The notes under the pieces were generated by a model. That model did no database searches and was not told where the DNA came from. It saw only the letters and a list, made by a program, of their open reading frames with translations. A stretch of DNA of 64,000 nucleotides from Glandiceps talaboti. Its lineage: Eukaryota > Hemichordata > Enteropneusta > Spengelidae. The position numbers were made by a program, and so were the translations under genes. The stretch is from NCBI RefSeq assembly GCF_964340395.1, contig NC_135556.1, positions 13,824,410 to 13,888,409 of the forward strand. Direction: 5' to 3'. Shown here one piece after another: positions 1 to 16,285 of the stretch. Every line of letters starts with the position of its first letter. The stretch's first letter is position 1.

Positions 1-38
1 CTCTCTCTCTTACTACCTTGTTTATTTTCAATACACAG

Positions 39-2640
39 GAGCAGCTGACGTCAAAACAGAGGGTGGCGAGGGCACAGTTCGTGTAATGGATTACCTGAAC
101 GGAAAATGGCATTACAAGCTTATCGATACCCGCGGCTTCTACAGATACGGCAAGAAGGAGATAGCAGCATTCTCTGATTTGCTGTACGGTAAAATCAGAC
201 CCGGTCAGGACATATCTTTTAACGATGCATCCGGGATCGATATTGTCAGGGGTGTTGTGCGAAACTGGCTTCATGGTGTAATATTTGTTTTGAAGGGAGA
301 TGATGCACGTCTAAAGAGTGGTGAATATCAAGATAACTTAAATCCAATGAGACAATTTATGAGACCTCGAGGTGAGAGCAAACACGTGAATTTGATTTCA
401 TTTCTTATTATGTCCCCTTTCTCGAAAGACAAGGTTTTAGACAAACTGGAAAAGTGCGAGTCACAAAGTTAATGTTTAGCATAAAGGCACCTTTTTTTGT
501 ATTTTGATTTATTGGATACCCAAACAGTGACCTTGCTTGCAATGAGTATTCACACTTGTTAAAACGATATTTTGCCATCTTTTTACATTGTATAAACAGA
601 ATAGGCATACACCAAATTCAGCGAATAGTTTTAAGCTGATACAAACCGACCTTGTTGATCGGTGTGGCATTTTGTAGTACAATAACATGGTCTGTGGATG
701 TTTTTGACATTCATGTATTTTTCATATCATTTGGGACACAAGGTTGACACCTATAGCCTCCAAACATAGTGTTCAAGCACGATCGAAATACATTTATTTA
801 TTTATTTATGTAAAAGCATAATTTGGTCTTTTTCGTTGAAACAGGAATATCGGCCATAACAGTTATTACCCACAGAGACATGCTCGAAGAGGACGAGTTG
901 GAAGAGATTAAGGTATGGAAGAATTATATAAAATATGCACTGCCACTATATGGTCTCTGAAACATTCAATGCCTTCAATCATACATTGTCCTGCTACTGC
1001 ATGCGCATGCTCGATTGTATATTTATTTTTCGTTCTTTGCGGCCAGACTTCAGGTTATAGGCGTTCACAAAAGGCGGCTCGTGTGTCCCCATAGAAACTG
1101 GTTTCTTGAAAATACTTGAAAATTTGCGCTGCGAAATGTGAAACTAAAACTCTATCATCGTTTATTATATATTTCAAAGGAATTGGCCTCCATAGCCACT
1201 GGTAGTGCTCCGAATCATATCTTCTTTATCACTAACTACCTTGGCGATGACGAAAGACGACCAGAGACCGAACATGCAGCCTGTGATATTCTAAATTTTG
1301 CATTGATGATGGGAGAACGCTTTGTCAGAATTGCAAAACACCAAGAACAGAAAAGAATTGAACGTCTCGAAAGACAACGTAAAAAAGGTATGCATCTACT
1401 AGACTGGTCAGCTACAAAATCAAGTGTGGTATATCATGTAACAATTCTGAGTTCACTGAATAGTCATTGTGTCCTGAATTGTTCTATAAAATGCCAAGAC
1501 GCTGGAGAATTGCAATTGACTCAATATGATTGATTCAAACATCCGCATAATATATTAATAAATATATAACCAAACACGGTACACATCTACAACTGTATCA
1601 GAGTGGTACTCGCGGTATTCAAAAACATGTCAGAAAGATTGGATGCGCAAAATCAGTATGATATGTATTATAAAACGTAAATAATTGACCTTAGCAACAA
1701 TTTCACAGATGGGAACAAACTTTTGTCAAGATTTTTAATTGATAATATCTGACATATATCATATTTGTATATTTTGTCTGACAGAAAACGAACTTCCCGT
1801 TGAAAGACTGGAGCAGCTTTTCCTCGAAATTAGTGAAGTCTCTCCAGACAAGGTAATAAAATAAGACAATGCCTTTAATACGCTTGTGTTAAATGGTGGT
1901 CGCTATGAAAAATGCTGACGTAATTGCACGTGTAGTCATACATGTAATAGAGAGACAATCTCCCACGACCTAAAACATGTCATGATCACAGAAATTTTAA
2001 AATCAACTTTCAAACTGATCGAATGATAGGTGTCATTTTAAATGAGATTTTATATGTTGTTTTTCCATCTTTCTTTCAATTAATTAGTTGTTCCTGTGGA
2101 AATGTTACCTTATCAAACGAGTTGTTTCCTTTCTGTACTGAGTTATAACTTTTCGCTATCCGGTCACAACGTTGTAAAACGGATACACAAGCCCTTGCAA
2201 TTTGTAGATAGCAGCTAGAAAAAAATACCAACAAACTACGTACTCCATAATTAGTCTCTGAATTGTCAAAAAAAAACTTGTTTCAGATATTTTTTTTAAT
2301 TTAGGCTTTTGGTTCGTTGTCTTGGTATGCACTAGACAACCATTCCTCCACTCCCTCTCTTATGCTTTCCGTGCTTTCCGTCAACGTTTATGATTTTACC
2401 TTTAATGCTAATTTTGAAAAAACTAAAACGAAGACTTATTATTATGTTAATTTTGTATTCCATTTTATTCATTCATGTCAGTCAGAAGAACTGAACCGCA
2501 TTCGAAGTATCCTTGAAGCAGCTGGGGTAAGAACAACCCTGGCCCTGAAGCATATCTGGGGTCCGATAGTGGCAAACATCCAAATGTCTGAACCGGTGAA
2601 GGAGGCTATCGATGTCGCGCTGAAGACAATATTTCCCTAG
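39..2640 (+). CDS. IFI44-like GTPase, 3' part (5' exons lie outside the window)
   Basis: Five exons join in one frame: 39-371, 845-912, 1180-1387, 1785-1852 and 2482-2640 (TAG). Every junction is AG/GT and the phases agree (1, 0, 1, 0), giving 277 residues. The G3 motif DTRG is at residues 29-32 of this part. A G4-like THRD follows, then a strand-helix segment with FFITNY, then a charged helix and a C-terminal helical tail. The P-loop exon must lie upstream of base 39; the window starts in a CT tract, as in the intron of the minus-strand paralogue. It resembles the IFI44/IFI44L GTPase family, in which vertebrate members are interferon-induced. The role here is inferred to be immune or stress related. 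Compared with the paralogue at 6940-8539, one intron is absent (inside exon 39-371) and one is extra (after EEIK), and the C-terminus is longer. Confidence 0.75.
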
Positions 2641-3759
2641 CTCCTCTGTAGAGAGACTGTCACATTCACTGGTTTTATGGTTTCGGACCAGTTAAGTAAT
2701 TTATAGCAAAGTTAGTCGTTTGCTAAAAGCTAGGTTGCCCTAAAGTTTCTTATTTCTTTTCACAACGACTGGTCCAAGTGTTTTCCGTATCCTAGTTGTA
2801 TCTTTAAACATAGTGAAACAATATACGTCAAATATTCATCTGGGCCTGGAATTACCATTGCCTGCCTGTTGCTTGTTTCATCATACTAGTATATAGTAGT
2901 CTGGATTTCAATGTATCTATTTTGAAGCCTTATGTCATGTTGTGGAGACAGTTCAAATAATACAATTAATTCCATCAACCATAATGAATTTAAATTCAGT
3001 TTGTAGTTGTATGTAGGATCCAACTTCTCCTTTGACTCGATTCAACCCAATCCAAACTTAAAATAATTATGCTATCTGATATCTAACCTGTATATATGTT
3101 CATTTGTATAAAACTGACAGCTTTTGTTTTAATTTTTTTTTAATTATTTGCAAATCCACTCAGTAAGTTACAAAACTACCCGGGAAAACAGAAAAACTGG
3201 CAGCTTGTCAATATACAGTGTATGTTGTTGCTCATTTTACAACTAGAACAAATCAGAGTGAAATATTCAAATCAAGACAAACCAAACATTTGAGAATATA
3301 CTACACATTTAAGTTACATTTTAAAACCTTTTACCATTCAATTTCATCTGTATGTATGTATTCTGTTTCAATTATTCTGCTGAGCTGCAGTGAACAACAT
3401 GATCAGCCACTCGGTGGTATATTTAAAGAAAATATCTGTCGCCGATATGTGATATATCTGCGTCAACATTATCATGCCTTTTACGCTGGATTTGGGGTCA
3501 GAGTTGTTGTCGAATCTTGGCGTCTCACCACACAAATGACACTTAGTGTAAACTGTAGTTATCGCCTTTTTTTTCCAAACTGAATAACATTGTCAGTAAT
3601 TCTACAATTTTCTCCGAAAGAAGGATTATCGTTAAAACTTGCATGTCATTGAAGATGTTATTGTACTCGACAATAATATGCAGATATTTCATATTTGGAA
3701 AAGAAAATGATAATAAAGGAATAATTGTTGAGCGATTGTCTGTTTCATTGAAACGTGTG

Positions 3760-3806
<47 letters not shown>

Positions 3807-4440
3807 CAGTTAAATGACATAGAGCTAGCTAGCCAACAGCCTATCTGACTCTCATCCAGTCTCAGTGTTAGTCGGTCTCTGTTCCTCTCTCTGTCTTCTC
3901 TTTGTCCCCCTTCCCTCTCGTTCCCATTTCCCCCCTTCTCGCTCCCTCATTCTCATTCTTTTTGCCCTTCCTCCTATCTGCCCTCTCTCCCTCTATATAA
4001 TAAGTAGTATGTATGTATGTACGTTAGTGCCCCTATCTCTCAGTCTTTCTGTTTCTGTCTCTTGTTGTCTCTGACTTTCTCTCCCTCCCTTTCTCTGTCT
4101 CTGTCTGGCTGTCTCTCTGTTCGGCTCTCTGACCGTACTCGATAAGAACACTTCCATTAGTGCCCGTCTCTCTGCCAGTATGCCTGCGTCGAAGGCTCCA
4201 AGGCCTAGTCAAAGTACAGAGATTAAAGCCACTTTCAGTCGACTATCGATAAAGCAAATAAAAGGAATTACAAACCGATGGTTTACTACTGACATCAAAC
4301 TCTGTTACAGCAGATATTCAGTGTCTTTGGCAGAGGTTAGAAATGTTAGCGTAGAATGATCGATGACCTGATAATGAATATAATGTTGAGAAATTAAAAC
4401 GAAATACATCCGGGTCATTTATGTCGTATGTAAAACACAT
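2641..4440. other. 3' flank of the plus-strand GTPase; no further gene seen
   Basis: No exon with matching splice sites was found. The stretch holds the presumed 3' UTR, a GT tract (about 3765-3804) and pyrimidine-rich sequence (3850-4140). Bases 3180-3370 and 3700-4260 recur at 14,640-14,760 and 15,180-15,800, so this is part of the tandem unit. Confidence 0.6.
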
Positions 4441-4455
4441 CACAGCTATAGCTAT

Positions 4456-4500
4456 AACATAACATAACATAACATAACATAACATAACATAACATAACAT
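4456..4500. repeat. (AACAT)n microsatellite
   Basis: About nine tandem AACAT copies. A shorter, imperfect version occurs at the equivalent place in unit 2 (about 15,982-16,008). Confidence 0.9.
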
Positions 4501-4819
4501 ACCATACAGGATTTGTTATCACAAATTCCATTATAGACCCTTACAATAAACATAAGACTTTAAAAAGGATATTAGATGCAGTGAAATTTTGAAGGGAGTG
4601 TGCTGTGTTGTAACTACGTACACGTGGTTGTGTATTTTTATATTTTTGTATGATCTGCAAAGCTATTTGGTTGTTTTGGGGTTTGCTTGACAACCCTTCA
4701 TCGAATTTATGTAGTCTTGTACATATATTGTAACTTTATTTTATATATTGTTTTAAACAGTAAACTTTGATCTTTTTAAAGCACAATTCAAGATTTTGGT
4801 ATCCGGATGAGCAATGGTC

Positions 4820-4827
4820 TGACGTCA
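4820..4827. promoter_or_regulatory. CRE-like palindrome TGACGTCA (unit 1)
   Basis: A perfect CREB/ATF-type palindrome in the conserved context CCGGATGAGCAATGGTC. The same site and context recur at 16,278 and 39,108. A degenerate TATA-like sequence follows near 4983. Whether it drives a transcript is unknown. Confidence 0.35.
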
Positions 4828-5162
4828 CGTCGGATTATCTTTCACATGTATATGATTGAAACATTCTGTACCCATGGAAACTGTCACGGTTCCATGAATA
4901 TACGTCTCCGTGTAACATGTCAGTAGGTTTGAAACCAAGACCAACCAACTAACACTTTTTATTGATTGACCTTTTTGGTAGCTATACAAATAGGCATGTC
5001 CAAGACTACAAGAAATAAGTCTTAACAAACAAAAATATAAGTCAGACGAAATATGAAGGAAACGTATCGCCGTAATGTACCTTTGAGGATAGCTGGAGCG
5101 ACAATAGTACAATCAAACTTAATTTGTTTTAATAGCTGCAAAGTTATTAGGATTCTAGCAAT

Positions 5163-5440
5163 TTGGTGATATATTTTATTTACGAAAAACGACTTTCGTT
5201 TTGATAGGTTTCGTTCTGACAGACGACGGGGGGCAACTTGCCAATGCAGAGCAAAGGTCGAGGTATTGTTAAAAACCGGTTCCAACCTGTTCATATTTTG
5301 TTTATCTTCTCATGACTATCGCCAGACGTGTAGAATCAAACGTTCCGATGTCAATGCGTTATAAATAAAGTTATCTTTGCTATGGTGACATGTGATAATA
5401 GAGAGTATATTGTTTTTCTTCTATTTCATAACTTCCTCAA
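5163..5440. other. Local inversion relative to the other units
   Basis: The reverse complement of this stretch matches 22,190-22,450 (unit 2) and 39,490-39,770 (unit 4). Both flanks align with those units in the direct orientation. It includes an inverted, 13-of-14 match to the RFX X-box-like site found in the other units. Confidence 0.7.
5377..5390 (-). promoter_or_regulatory. RFX X-box-like site (unit 1, inverted)
   Basis: The minus strand reads GTCACCATAGCAA, one change from the GTTACCATAGCAAC present in units 2 and 4. It lies inside the inverted segment. Confidence 0.35.
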
Positions 5441-5504
5441 CAGAATTTCTGTCTCTATCTCCCTGTCTATCAATGCCCCTGGCTCTTTCTCTCCCTCACT
5501 TCCT

Positions 5505-5730
5505 GACTGACTGACTGACTGACTGACTATCTATCTGTCTACCTCGCTCTGTCTCTGTCTGTCTGTCTGTATGTATGTATACATGTATGTATGTATGTAT
5601 GTATGTATGTATGTATGTATGTATGTATGTATGTATGTGTGTGTATGTATGTATGTATGTATATATGTGTGTGTATGTATGTATGTATTTATGTGTGTAT
5701 GTATGTATGTATGTCTGTCTGTCTGCCAAG
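5505..5730. repeat. (TGAC)n, (CTGT)n and (ATGT)n compound microsatellite
   Basis: Tetranucleotide repeats that read open in several frames. Related tracts occur at the matching place in units 3 (30,296) and 4 (40,370). Confidence 0.95.
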
Positions 5731-6249
5731 CTCTCTCTCACACCACTCATAGACACTCGATTTGAATTTTGAATTTGAATTTATTAGGTAAAACTTTATA
5801 GAATGTATGCAAATACATATTAAAATACAACGTATAAAAATCACCGATAACACATAAAATTATTTTTAAAAACACTTATTTCCAATGTGGTCTCGTTATT
5901 CTCATAAGAAGTAAATTGTGACTTCGTATGTAATGACAGCTGTTATATATAACTTGGTAAATTGTTTATTTACAAAGGAAATACATAGTGAAATAAACTA
6001 TCACAATCAATTTGGGTTGGAAATTGGAACGAATGACGTTTGGACACTGAGTGAAAAAAAATACACTGGAAGAGTAATGTAATCGCGCAAGGTATTTCTG
6101 TATAGAGTGCGGTACCACACGTATCACGTATCTGCAGTTACACATACGATAATGCACACCGTGACACCCGTCTAACTCACCAATCGTGTGAAAAGAGCAT
6201 CTCACAAACCAAGTCGTCCAAGTAAATTTGGCAATTTGTTGAATGGTTG

Positions 6250-6490
6250 TCACGGAGCACCATCCTGGTAGTATACCCTATACTAGTGTTGATGAAGCAG
6301 GATAAAACCAGAGTACCCGGGGAAAACCTGAGTTGTTCGGCAGGGTCAAACTGAGCAACATCATTCTTACATATACCTGGTTATTTTTTTTAAATCAAAC
6401 CCAGCCGACGCTTGGTGGGTTCGAACCAAAACTGTAGAGGTAAGAGGCGTACGAGTTACATACCCATTGAAACCACTCGGCCGGCCACCG
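6250..6490 (-). mobile_element. tRNA-like SINE candidate, copy 1
   Basis: On the minus strand, GGCCGAGTGG (box A-like) is followed at tRNA-like spacing by GGTTCGAACCC (a good box B). After these comes a body shared by four places in the window: about 6250-6490, 23,330-23,600, 30,660-30,915 and 41,020-41,225. Only this copy retains the full box A region. It could also be only part of the tandem unit, since all four copies lie at equivalent positions. Confidence 0.45.
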
Positions 6491-6939
6491 ACAAGCCAGA
6501 CAATTTTCGAATTGAAAACTATTAAACGTGTTTGAAGGAAAACATTACAGTGAATCACTCTGAACAACTGTTTGAAAGTGAATGTCTTCTCTTTGTAAAT
6601 AGTCGTCTGGTCTTGCAATTCAACACTTGAATTGTCTTGTTGAGGTGATAAGCAGACACGACGTCGACAAATATGCCCCGTGTCACTTTGGTTGTTACCA
6701 TTTGATTGGACGAACGCTACTTAGCCCATGGTAGGACTGGTTGAAATAAATGAAGTTATTGTAAGAAAGCATAGAGAATATTGTCATTATTATTTAAGCA
6801 CCATATCTAACTTGCTCTCTATTTTTCATAAGAAACCATCCATGTTTTCATGATACAAATAAATCATCTACGGGTGGACACATATACATGTACAAAATTA
6901 TATAGTCTATGTTTGACTTCACAGACTATAGCTACAGTT

Positions 6940-10305
<3,366 letters not shown>

Positions 10306-12020
10306 TTTTCAACATGGAATCAACACCGCTCAATATCCTACTGATCAACTGTGACCGTTTAGTCAAGCTTGAAGACATCAAACGTGATCTGTTCTCCCTT
10401 CCGTCCACGGTGGTTAAAGCGGGGGTGGAGTATTTTGCCTTGAAAGAAATGGATTCCAAAGCAGATGACATCAAGACCCGGCAAAACAAACCAGATATGG
10501 CAATTTTTGTGGTCAATGCTAATGAATCGCGTCTCTCAATCAACGAACCCTCAGCAGGCATTGGGTACACCAAGATGTACACAGCTCTCCAACATGCAAC
10601 AGGTATGTTTTTGTTTATGTGTAATGAACCTAAAAATTTCATTCAATATAAATGTAATCATTTAGTCAATGTAACTATTCCCGAAATGGCGAAGCCCGCT
10701 AGGGGGAAAACTACCTTCCGCCAAGGCAGCCGTCTGTGTATGTGTGTGTGTCTCCACCTGTGCATGTAGATGTACATCTGAAATGCATGAGCCCCATACA
10801 CACCAAAACAATTATTCACGATGAACTGTCTGAATAGACTCTGACCCTGAAATTTATAATATGCAAGGTCAAATGACCCAAAATATTCAGTTTTCATGTG
10901 TACCTCTGGCTAGCATTTTCTATAGTGGTCTGATCAGACATGGACTTTTTCAATCAAAAGTTGGCACAAATGTTAATTTTAGTTTAATTATGTACATCAC
11001 TAAATGGTACATGAACTTCACGATGATGACTGAATGGCGACAATATTTGTCGTAAAAAGCCAGACTGGGGGGGGGGGGAGCATACATGTATTTACTGTAT
11101 CTAGATTGTTGCCAATAATTATGCTAATTATATCCCCTCATGCATGTAGTATTTTTACAATGTCAGCTAAAGAAAACTCGGGCATAAAAATTGCCATTTG
11201 ATTGTATAAATGCTCAGATCATGTTCTTTAAATATTTATTCGGTAAGGAAAGCGGACAATTTTATGTTGCTAATTGAACATGTGTATAAATGGCACGACT
11301 ATACGATATAAGCTCTTTTTATTTATATTAGATGTATAATGAGTAATAGTGTTATCTCAAACAGTCAGTATAAATGGGTATGCACATGACAGAAACGATG
11401 TCTGTAAGGTACGCCGTGATGGCCGCCCTCACACCGATCAGCCCCTTTAGAGCAGACTAGTAGAGGGCGGGGAGACATGATGTACATGTACCGTACAGTC
11501 ATGAACGGTGTAAACATACCAAAACACACCAAAATGTACATAAAACATGCAGTCTCAGTGTGTGTCAATTCTCTGAATGTGTTGTCATCATGTCCTAATT
11601 GTTGTCAAGAAACAACTAACATCAATGAAAGGCAGTACTCGATTGATAGTTTTGCCATTTTACTTTACAATTACTATTTTTGCACATTTTCTTTAGATGA
11701 CAAGGTGATTGTAATCATAGTGGATGATAAACATTATGGCGACAAAACAGAATTGATATCTCGGTGGGCTCAACACAAAATAGCCTCACAATTCAGTCGA
11801 GAATATCTGTCAGGAAAAAAAGGTCTCGTGTTCTCGTGGAATACCAAACCAGAAATTCATCATAAGGAAGCCTTGCTGAAATACATGGAAGGTGCATTTG
11901 AAGGACATCAAATCTGTCAAGAAATGAAATCGGCAATTGAACTAGAGTGAGTATAAAATTTACTAACCCGGTCATACTATCTAACAGCCCAAAGCCCCAG
12001 GACACTGGGTATGTTTCGTT

Positions 12021-12055
<35 letters not shown>

Positions 12056-12119
12056 CGTCGTCGTTGCTGTAGTAGTAGTAGTAGTTGTTGTTGTTGTTGT
12101 TGTTGTTGTCGTCGTTGCT

Positions 12120-12190
<71 letters not shown>

Positions 12191-14223
12191 AACCATTTCC
12201 CTAAATTTGAAATTACCAAAAGGTGTTTTAAAGGTAAAGTACTGTTTTCCATCTTTGTTACCACATGCCTTTCCTAAATCAAGAAGTGAAATCGGGGTTT
12301 TAAGTTATTTCAAGAGTTCAATTTGCGTCCTAGCAGAATCCCAGAAGATGGCGGAATTTGTTTAATGCGTTTGGCGTAGAGATGCAAACATATCTTCTAG
12401 GCTTTTAATTCTCATTGGAGCTCTAATGAACTCATCATGCCAACTTTTTAAAAATTAAATTAATGTTATATTAAAAACTCGCTTGTTATAGCTTATATGT
12501 GAACACTTAAAAGAAATTCTGATTATTTTGACAGCAAAGAAAAAGTAAGAGTAGCAGAAGTAAAAGACGTCGATAAACCAACTAAACCACAGTTGGATAA
12601 AGAGACACGTAAAACTAAACCGGAGCCAATCTATGAATACAAAGATGATGCGAACGTCCCAAAGAGTCGTTATTCGGAGAAAACACTCGATATGGTACAA
12701 GAATGGAAGTCGGAGTTTAAGTCACTTATTCAAGAAGTCGTAGCGATTCTTGCTTTCCTCAGTAACGGAGCTGTTGATGGAAGATTCGCCGATTTACTTC
12801 GTCAAAAGAAGATACAAGAAGATCAAGGTGGATCTCCAGGTTGGCTGAAAAGTAGCGACTCTTACAAGAATTGCCAGGAAAATCTTTCAATGATTCTTTT
12901 CATAACAAAGTACAAAAAGCCAAACGGTAACATCACGTGGGCTCCGGTTAAAAAGTCTATTGATCCACCCATACAGGATGACCAAAATCTTGACACCAAA
13001 GGAGCTACGTACATGCCGAAACCCGAATTAGAGAATGGGTATGTATTCATAAACATAGCTTACGGAACGATAATTACAAAAATTCTGGTTTAAACGCGTG
13101 AATATTGAAGAAAGGTGGTAGAAATTGAGAGTTTCTGCTTCTTGCGCCTGTACCTAGTAGTAGCTGTTGAGCATGTATGTAATCATTTGAGTTGCTTGTG
13201 TTGTTGACCATCTTTTCGACAAGATTTGCCTCCTTCCATTTATATGTACCGAAATAAATATAACAGCCACAGGAATTCTAGCTGTTGAGGAAACTAAACG
13301 TCCAAATATTTGCTCCGTAGTCTGTTTTTTTCTATTCAGAAGAATTTGGTTGACAGAGTTAGTCACGTTTGTAATTATATTATCTCAGACCACCAAACAA
13401 CAGACCAGCAACAAGGCTTTTCCTTTGCTGGTATGACAGTCACTTATTTGCTATAATTACAATCTTCTAATTTCTTTGGCAGTCAGAGATGTTACACACT
13501 AACAAAATTACACGACCACACCTTAAATCGTCACACTATCCTTTGTTCGTTCCTTTATCTTATGTGTATACTGAGTACGTTTGTACCGAAGATAAAAATC
13601 GCAAATTGTCTCTTGTTTGATTGTTTGGCAATTTCTTTTTCTATTTCAGAAAAGACATGATCACTCAGAATTACACTAAAGTAGCAGCACCATTTCCCGC
13701 TACTGGCAGTGCATTAGGTCAAGTATCCAATGTTACAACTGAAGAAGAGAGTGATCCTGTCATTAAATATCGTCGTAGACCTGACGTATTAGAAATGTTA
13801 AGGCAATGTGTTGAAATCTTCAAGAAATTTGGTATTGAAGTATTTGCAATTCTTGCCTTTTTCAAGGATGGAAAACCTGATGATAAATTTGCATCAATGC
13901 TTGTAGAGAAAAGAATTGTTACACAAAAGTTTACAGCAGACGTATGCTCCTATATCGTGAAATCTAACATATTCTCAGAATTCATTGCATTCATTGTTCT
14001 GAAGCATGGTGATGAAAAGTACAAAATTATTGAGGAGAATATTAAAGATATAGATAAATTTAGAGATAATCTTGGGAAAGTATCAGAAAGGTGGTTCTCG
14101 TCGTATAGATCACCACCAAGTCTACCGGAAAATATTACAGTTGTCAAAACGGAAGTAGTCAGTTCGAAAATGTCGGCGAAGTCTAAAACGATGAGATTGA
14201 GAAGTTCTTCACCAAGTACGTGA
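10306..14223 (+). CDS. Four-exon gene, copy 1 (intact): alpha/beta domain plus two helical domains
   Basis: Coding exons are 10314-10602, 11697-11946, 12535-13038 and 13650-14223, with phases 1, 2, 2 and total length 1617 bases (538 residues plus TGA). A 3' splice site at 10304-10305 suggests a non-coding first exon upstream. Exons 1-2 (residues 1-180) alternate predicted strands (ILLIN, MAIFVV, VIVIIV, GLVFSW) with helices, suggesting a Rossmann-like fold. Exon 3 (about 228-325) and exon 4 (about 391-512) hold helical domains related to each other: E247-VVAILAFLSNG and E411-VFAILAFFKDG, followed by D..FA..L..K.I. There is no signal peptide or membrane span, so it is probably cytosolic. The tail is Ser/Lys/Arg-rich. 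I do not recognise the family. The other three copies in the window are damaged, so this is the reference. Confidence 0.8.
11947..12534. repeat. Intron 2 of copy 1 with (TTG/TAG/TCG)n tract
   Basis: Trinucleotide repeats at about 12,021-12,188 switch between TTG, TCG and TAG. Equivalent TTG- or ATT-type tracts lie in the same intron of units 3 (34,950-35,098) and 4 (44,091-44,306). Confidence 0.9.
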
Positions 14224-14417
14224 ATGTAAAACAAACATATTGCAGTATGACTTGTCTGAGGATAAGTCTATTTGTGTAGAATAACAACATCATCTTAACT
14301 GATAACGGTTTCTGTAAAAGTGTGACAGAATAACATATTGGTATTTTTAAACAGTCCAACAGTCATCCTTTCACAATACTATATATAGTATTATTGACCT
14401 CTTCTTTTGATTTCTGA

Positions 14418-14423
14418 AATAAA
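14418..14423 (+). terminator. Polyadenylation signal candidate of four-exon gene copy 1
   Basis: AATAAA about 195 bases after the stop codon, conserved at the equivalent place in unit 4 (46,462-46,467). Confidence 0.45.
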
Positions 14424-15264
14424 AATTAGCATTATAATGTGAAAAAATAATTTCCTTAAAAAGCATAAGTATTACTTGAGTTTAATACATCAGATGTTGT
14501 TTGTAGCATTTTTTGACAACTTTACAGACAGCTACCTACTGAAGCCTTGCAACGTTATACGTCATGGTTCAAGTAGTGGTTTCATCAATCTTTTTATCAA
14601 TATATGTTGTTTTTTCTCATATTGTATAACTAGAACATATCATTATTATAGTAAAATATTAAAATCAAGGCAAACCAAACATTGAGTATACACTACATAT
14701 TTAAGTTACATTTTAAACCTTTAAACCATTTCATCTGTAAGCTGTTTTAATTACACTGCTGAGCTGCAGTGAATCACTTGATCAGCCATTTGGGCTTTCT
14801 TGTTAGTCTACCTGGCACGACTATTGTTCACAACCATGCGCGTGTTATATTTAAAGACAATATATGTCCCCGATGATATAACAGTCAAATCATTATGCCC
14901 TTTGCTCTAAATTTGGGGTTAGACTTATAGCATGTTGTCGAATCTTGGCTTCTCACCACACCAACATGTCACTTAGTGTAAATTGAAGTTATCACCTTTT
15001 CTAAACTGAATAACCCTGACAATAATTCAGACTATTAAATTTGATGATTCTCTGCTATTTCATCTGACACTAAAAGCAATATATATTAAAAGCTAAATAC
15101 CCCATACTGTTTTCTCCAAAAGAAAGAAAGAATGGTGTTAAAAGTTGCATGGTGATGTTATTGTACTCGAGAACAGGCAGATATTTCATATTCGGAAAAT
15201 AAAATAAAAATAAAGGCAATAAATGTTTAAGAAAGGAAAGCTTGTCTAGTTGATTGAAATCTGT

Positions 15265-15420
15265 GTATGTATGTATGTATGTATGTATGTATGTGTGTAT
15301 GTCTGTCTGTCTGTCTGTCAGTTAAATGAAAGAGCTAGCTATTCAACAGCCTATCTGACTGTCTCCTCATGTATGTATGTCTGTCTGTCTGTCTGCCTGT
15401 CTGTCTGTCTGTCTTTCTGT
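15265..15420. repeat. (ATGT)n and (CTGT)n microsatellites
   Basis: Tetranucleotide runs separated by unit sequence. The whole region to 15,700 is pyrimidine-rich. Confidence 0.9.
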
Positions 15421-16277
15421 CTTTTTATGTCTCGGTTTTATTAGTTGGTCTCTGTTCCTCTTTCTTCTCTCTGTCCCTCTCCCTATCTCAATTTTTGTCT
15501 CCCGCATTCTCACTCTCTCCATTTCTCTTGCTCTTCCTTCCATCTGCTCTCTCTCCCTCTATATATGTCTGTGTTTGTTACAGTAACCCTATCTCTCAGT
15601 CTTTCTGTCTCTAGTCTCCGTCTCCAGCTTCTGTCTTTCTTTCCCTCCCTTTCCCCGTCTGTCTGCCTCTGTTTATTAGGTTGTCTCTCTGTTCGGTTCT
15701 CTGAACATACTAGTAGTTTAGTAAAACTCGGTAAGAACACAATTTCAATTCTCTCTCTCGTGTGCACAGCGATTAAAGCCATTTTAGTCGAATATCGATA
15801 AAACAAAGGAATTACAAACCGATGTTTTGCTACTGATACTAAACACACGTTCTTTGGCAGATAGACTTTAAGAATTTGAGGTTGAATGACCTGATCAGGA
15901 ATATATAATTATAATAAAATTAAAACTAAACACATCCCAATCATTATGTCGTATGTAAACACCTAATCACACCTATATCTATAACATAACATAACATCAC
16001 ATAACATACAGGATTTATGATCACATAGTCCATTACAGAGTCACAACCTTACAATAAATATAAGGCATTTAAGGAATGATAATAGATGCAGTGAAATTTT
16101 GAAGTCTGCAGTGCTCAGAAATAGCTTTTTGGTTGTTTTGGAGAATGCTCGACAACTCGTCATCGAATTTACGTAGTCTTGTACATATTCTAGTTTTTGT
16201 ATCTTTTGTTTTAAACTGTAAACTTCAACGTTCTTAAAACACAATTCAAGATTTTGGTATCCGGATGAGTAATGGTC

Positions 16278-16285
16278 TGACGTCA
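16278..16285. promoter_or_regulatory. CRE-like palindrome (unit 2)
   Basis: TGACGTCA in the same context as at 4820 and 39,108. A TATA-like TATATAAATA follows at about 16,453. Confidence 0.35.

Noticed and set aside
372-472. Continuation of the first GTPase exon to a stop at 472
   Set aside because: A donor (GGTGAG) at 371-372 joins in phase to the exon at 845, which continues the GTPase fold. The extension is intron.
5496-5772. Open frames of Tyr-Val-Cys-Met or Tyr-Ile-His type, also at 30,140 and 40,246
   Set aside because: They come from (ATGT)n and (CTGT)n microsatellites, with no splice sites or conservation.
6415-6490. A true tRNA gene
   Set aside because: Box A- and box B-like sequences are present, but no cloverleaf with paired acceptor stem could be drawn. 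A SINE-type relic fits better.
12011-12277. Poly-Gln/poly-Leu frames on the minus strand and poly-Cys/Ser on the plus strand
   Set aside because: Trinucleotide microsatellite inside intron 2 of the four-exon gene. The same applies at 34,946 and 44,055.
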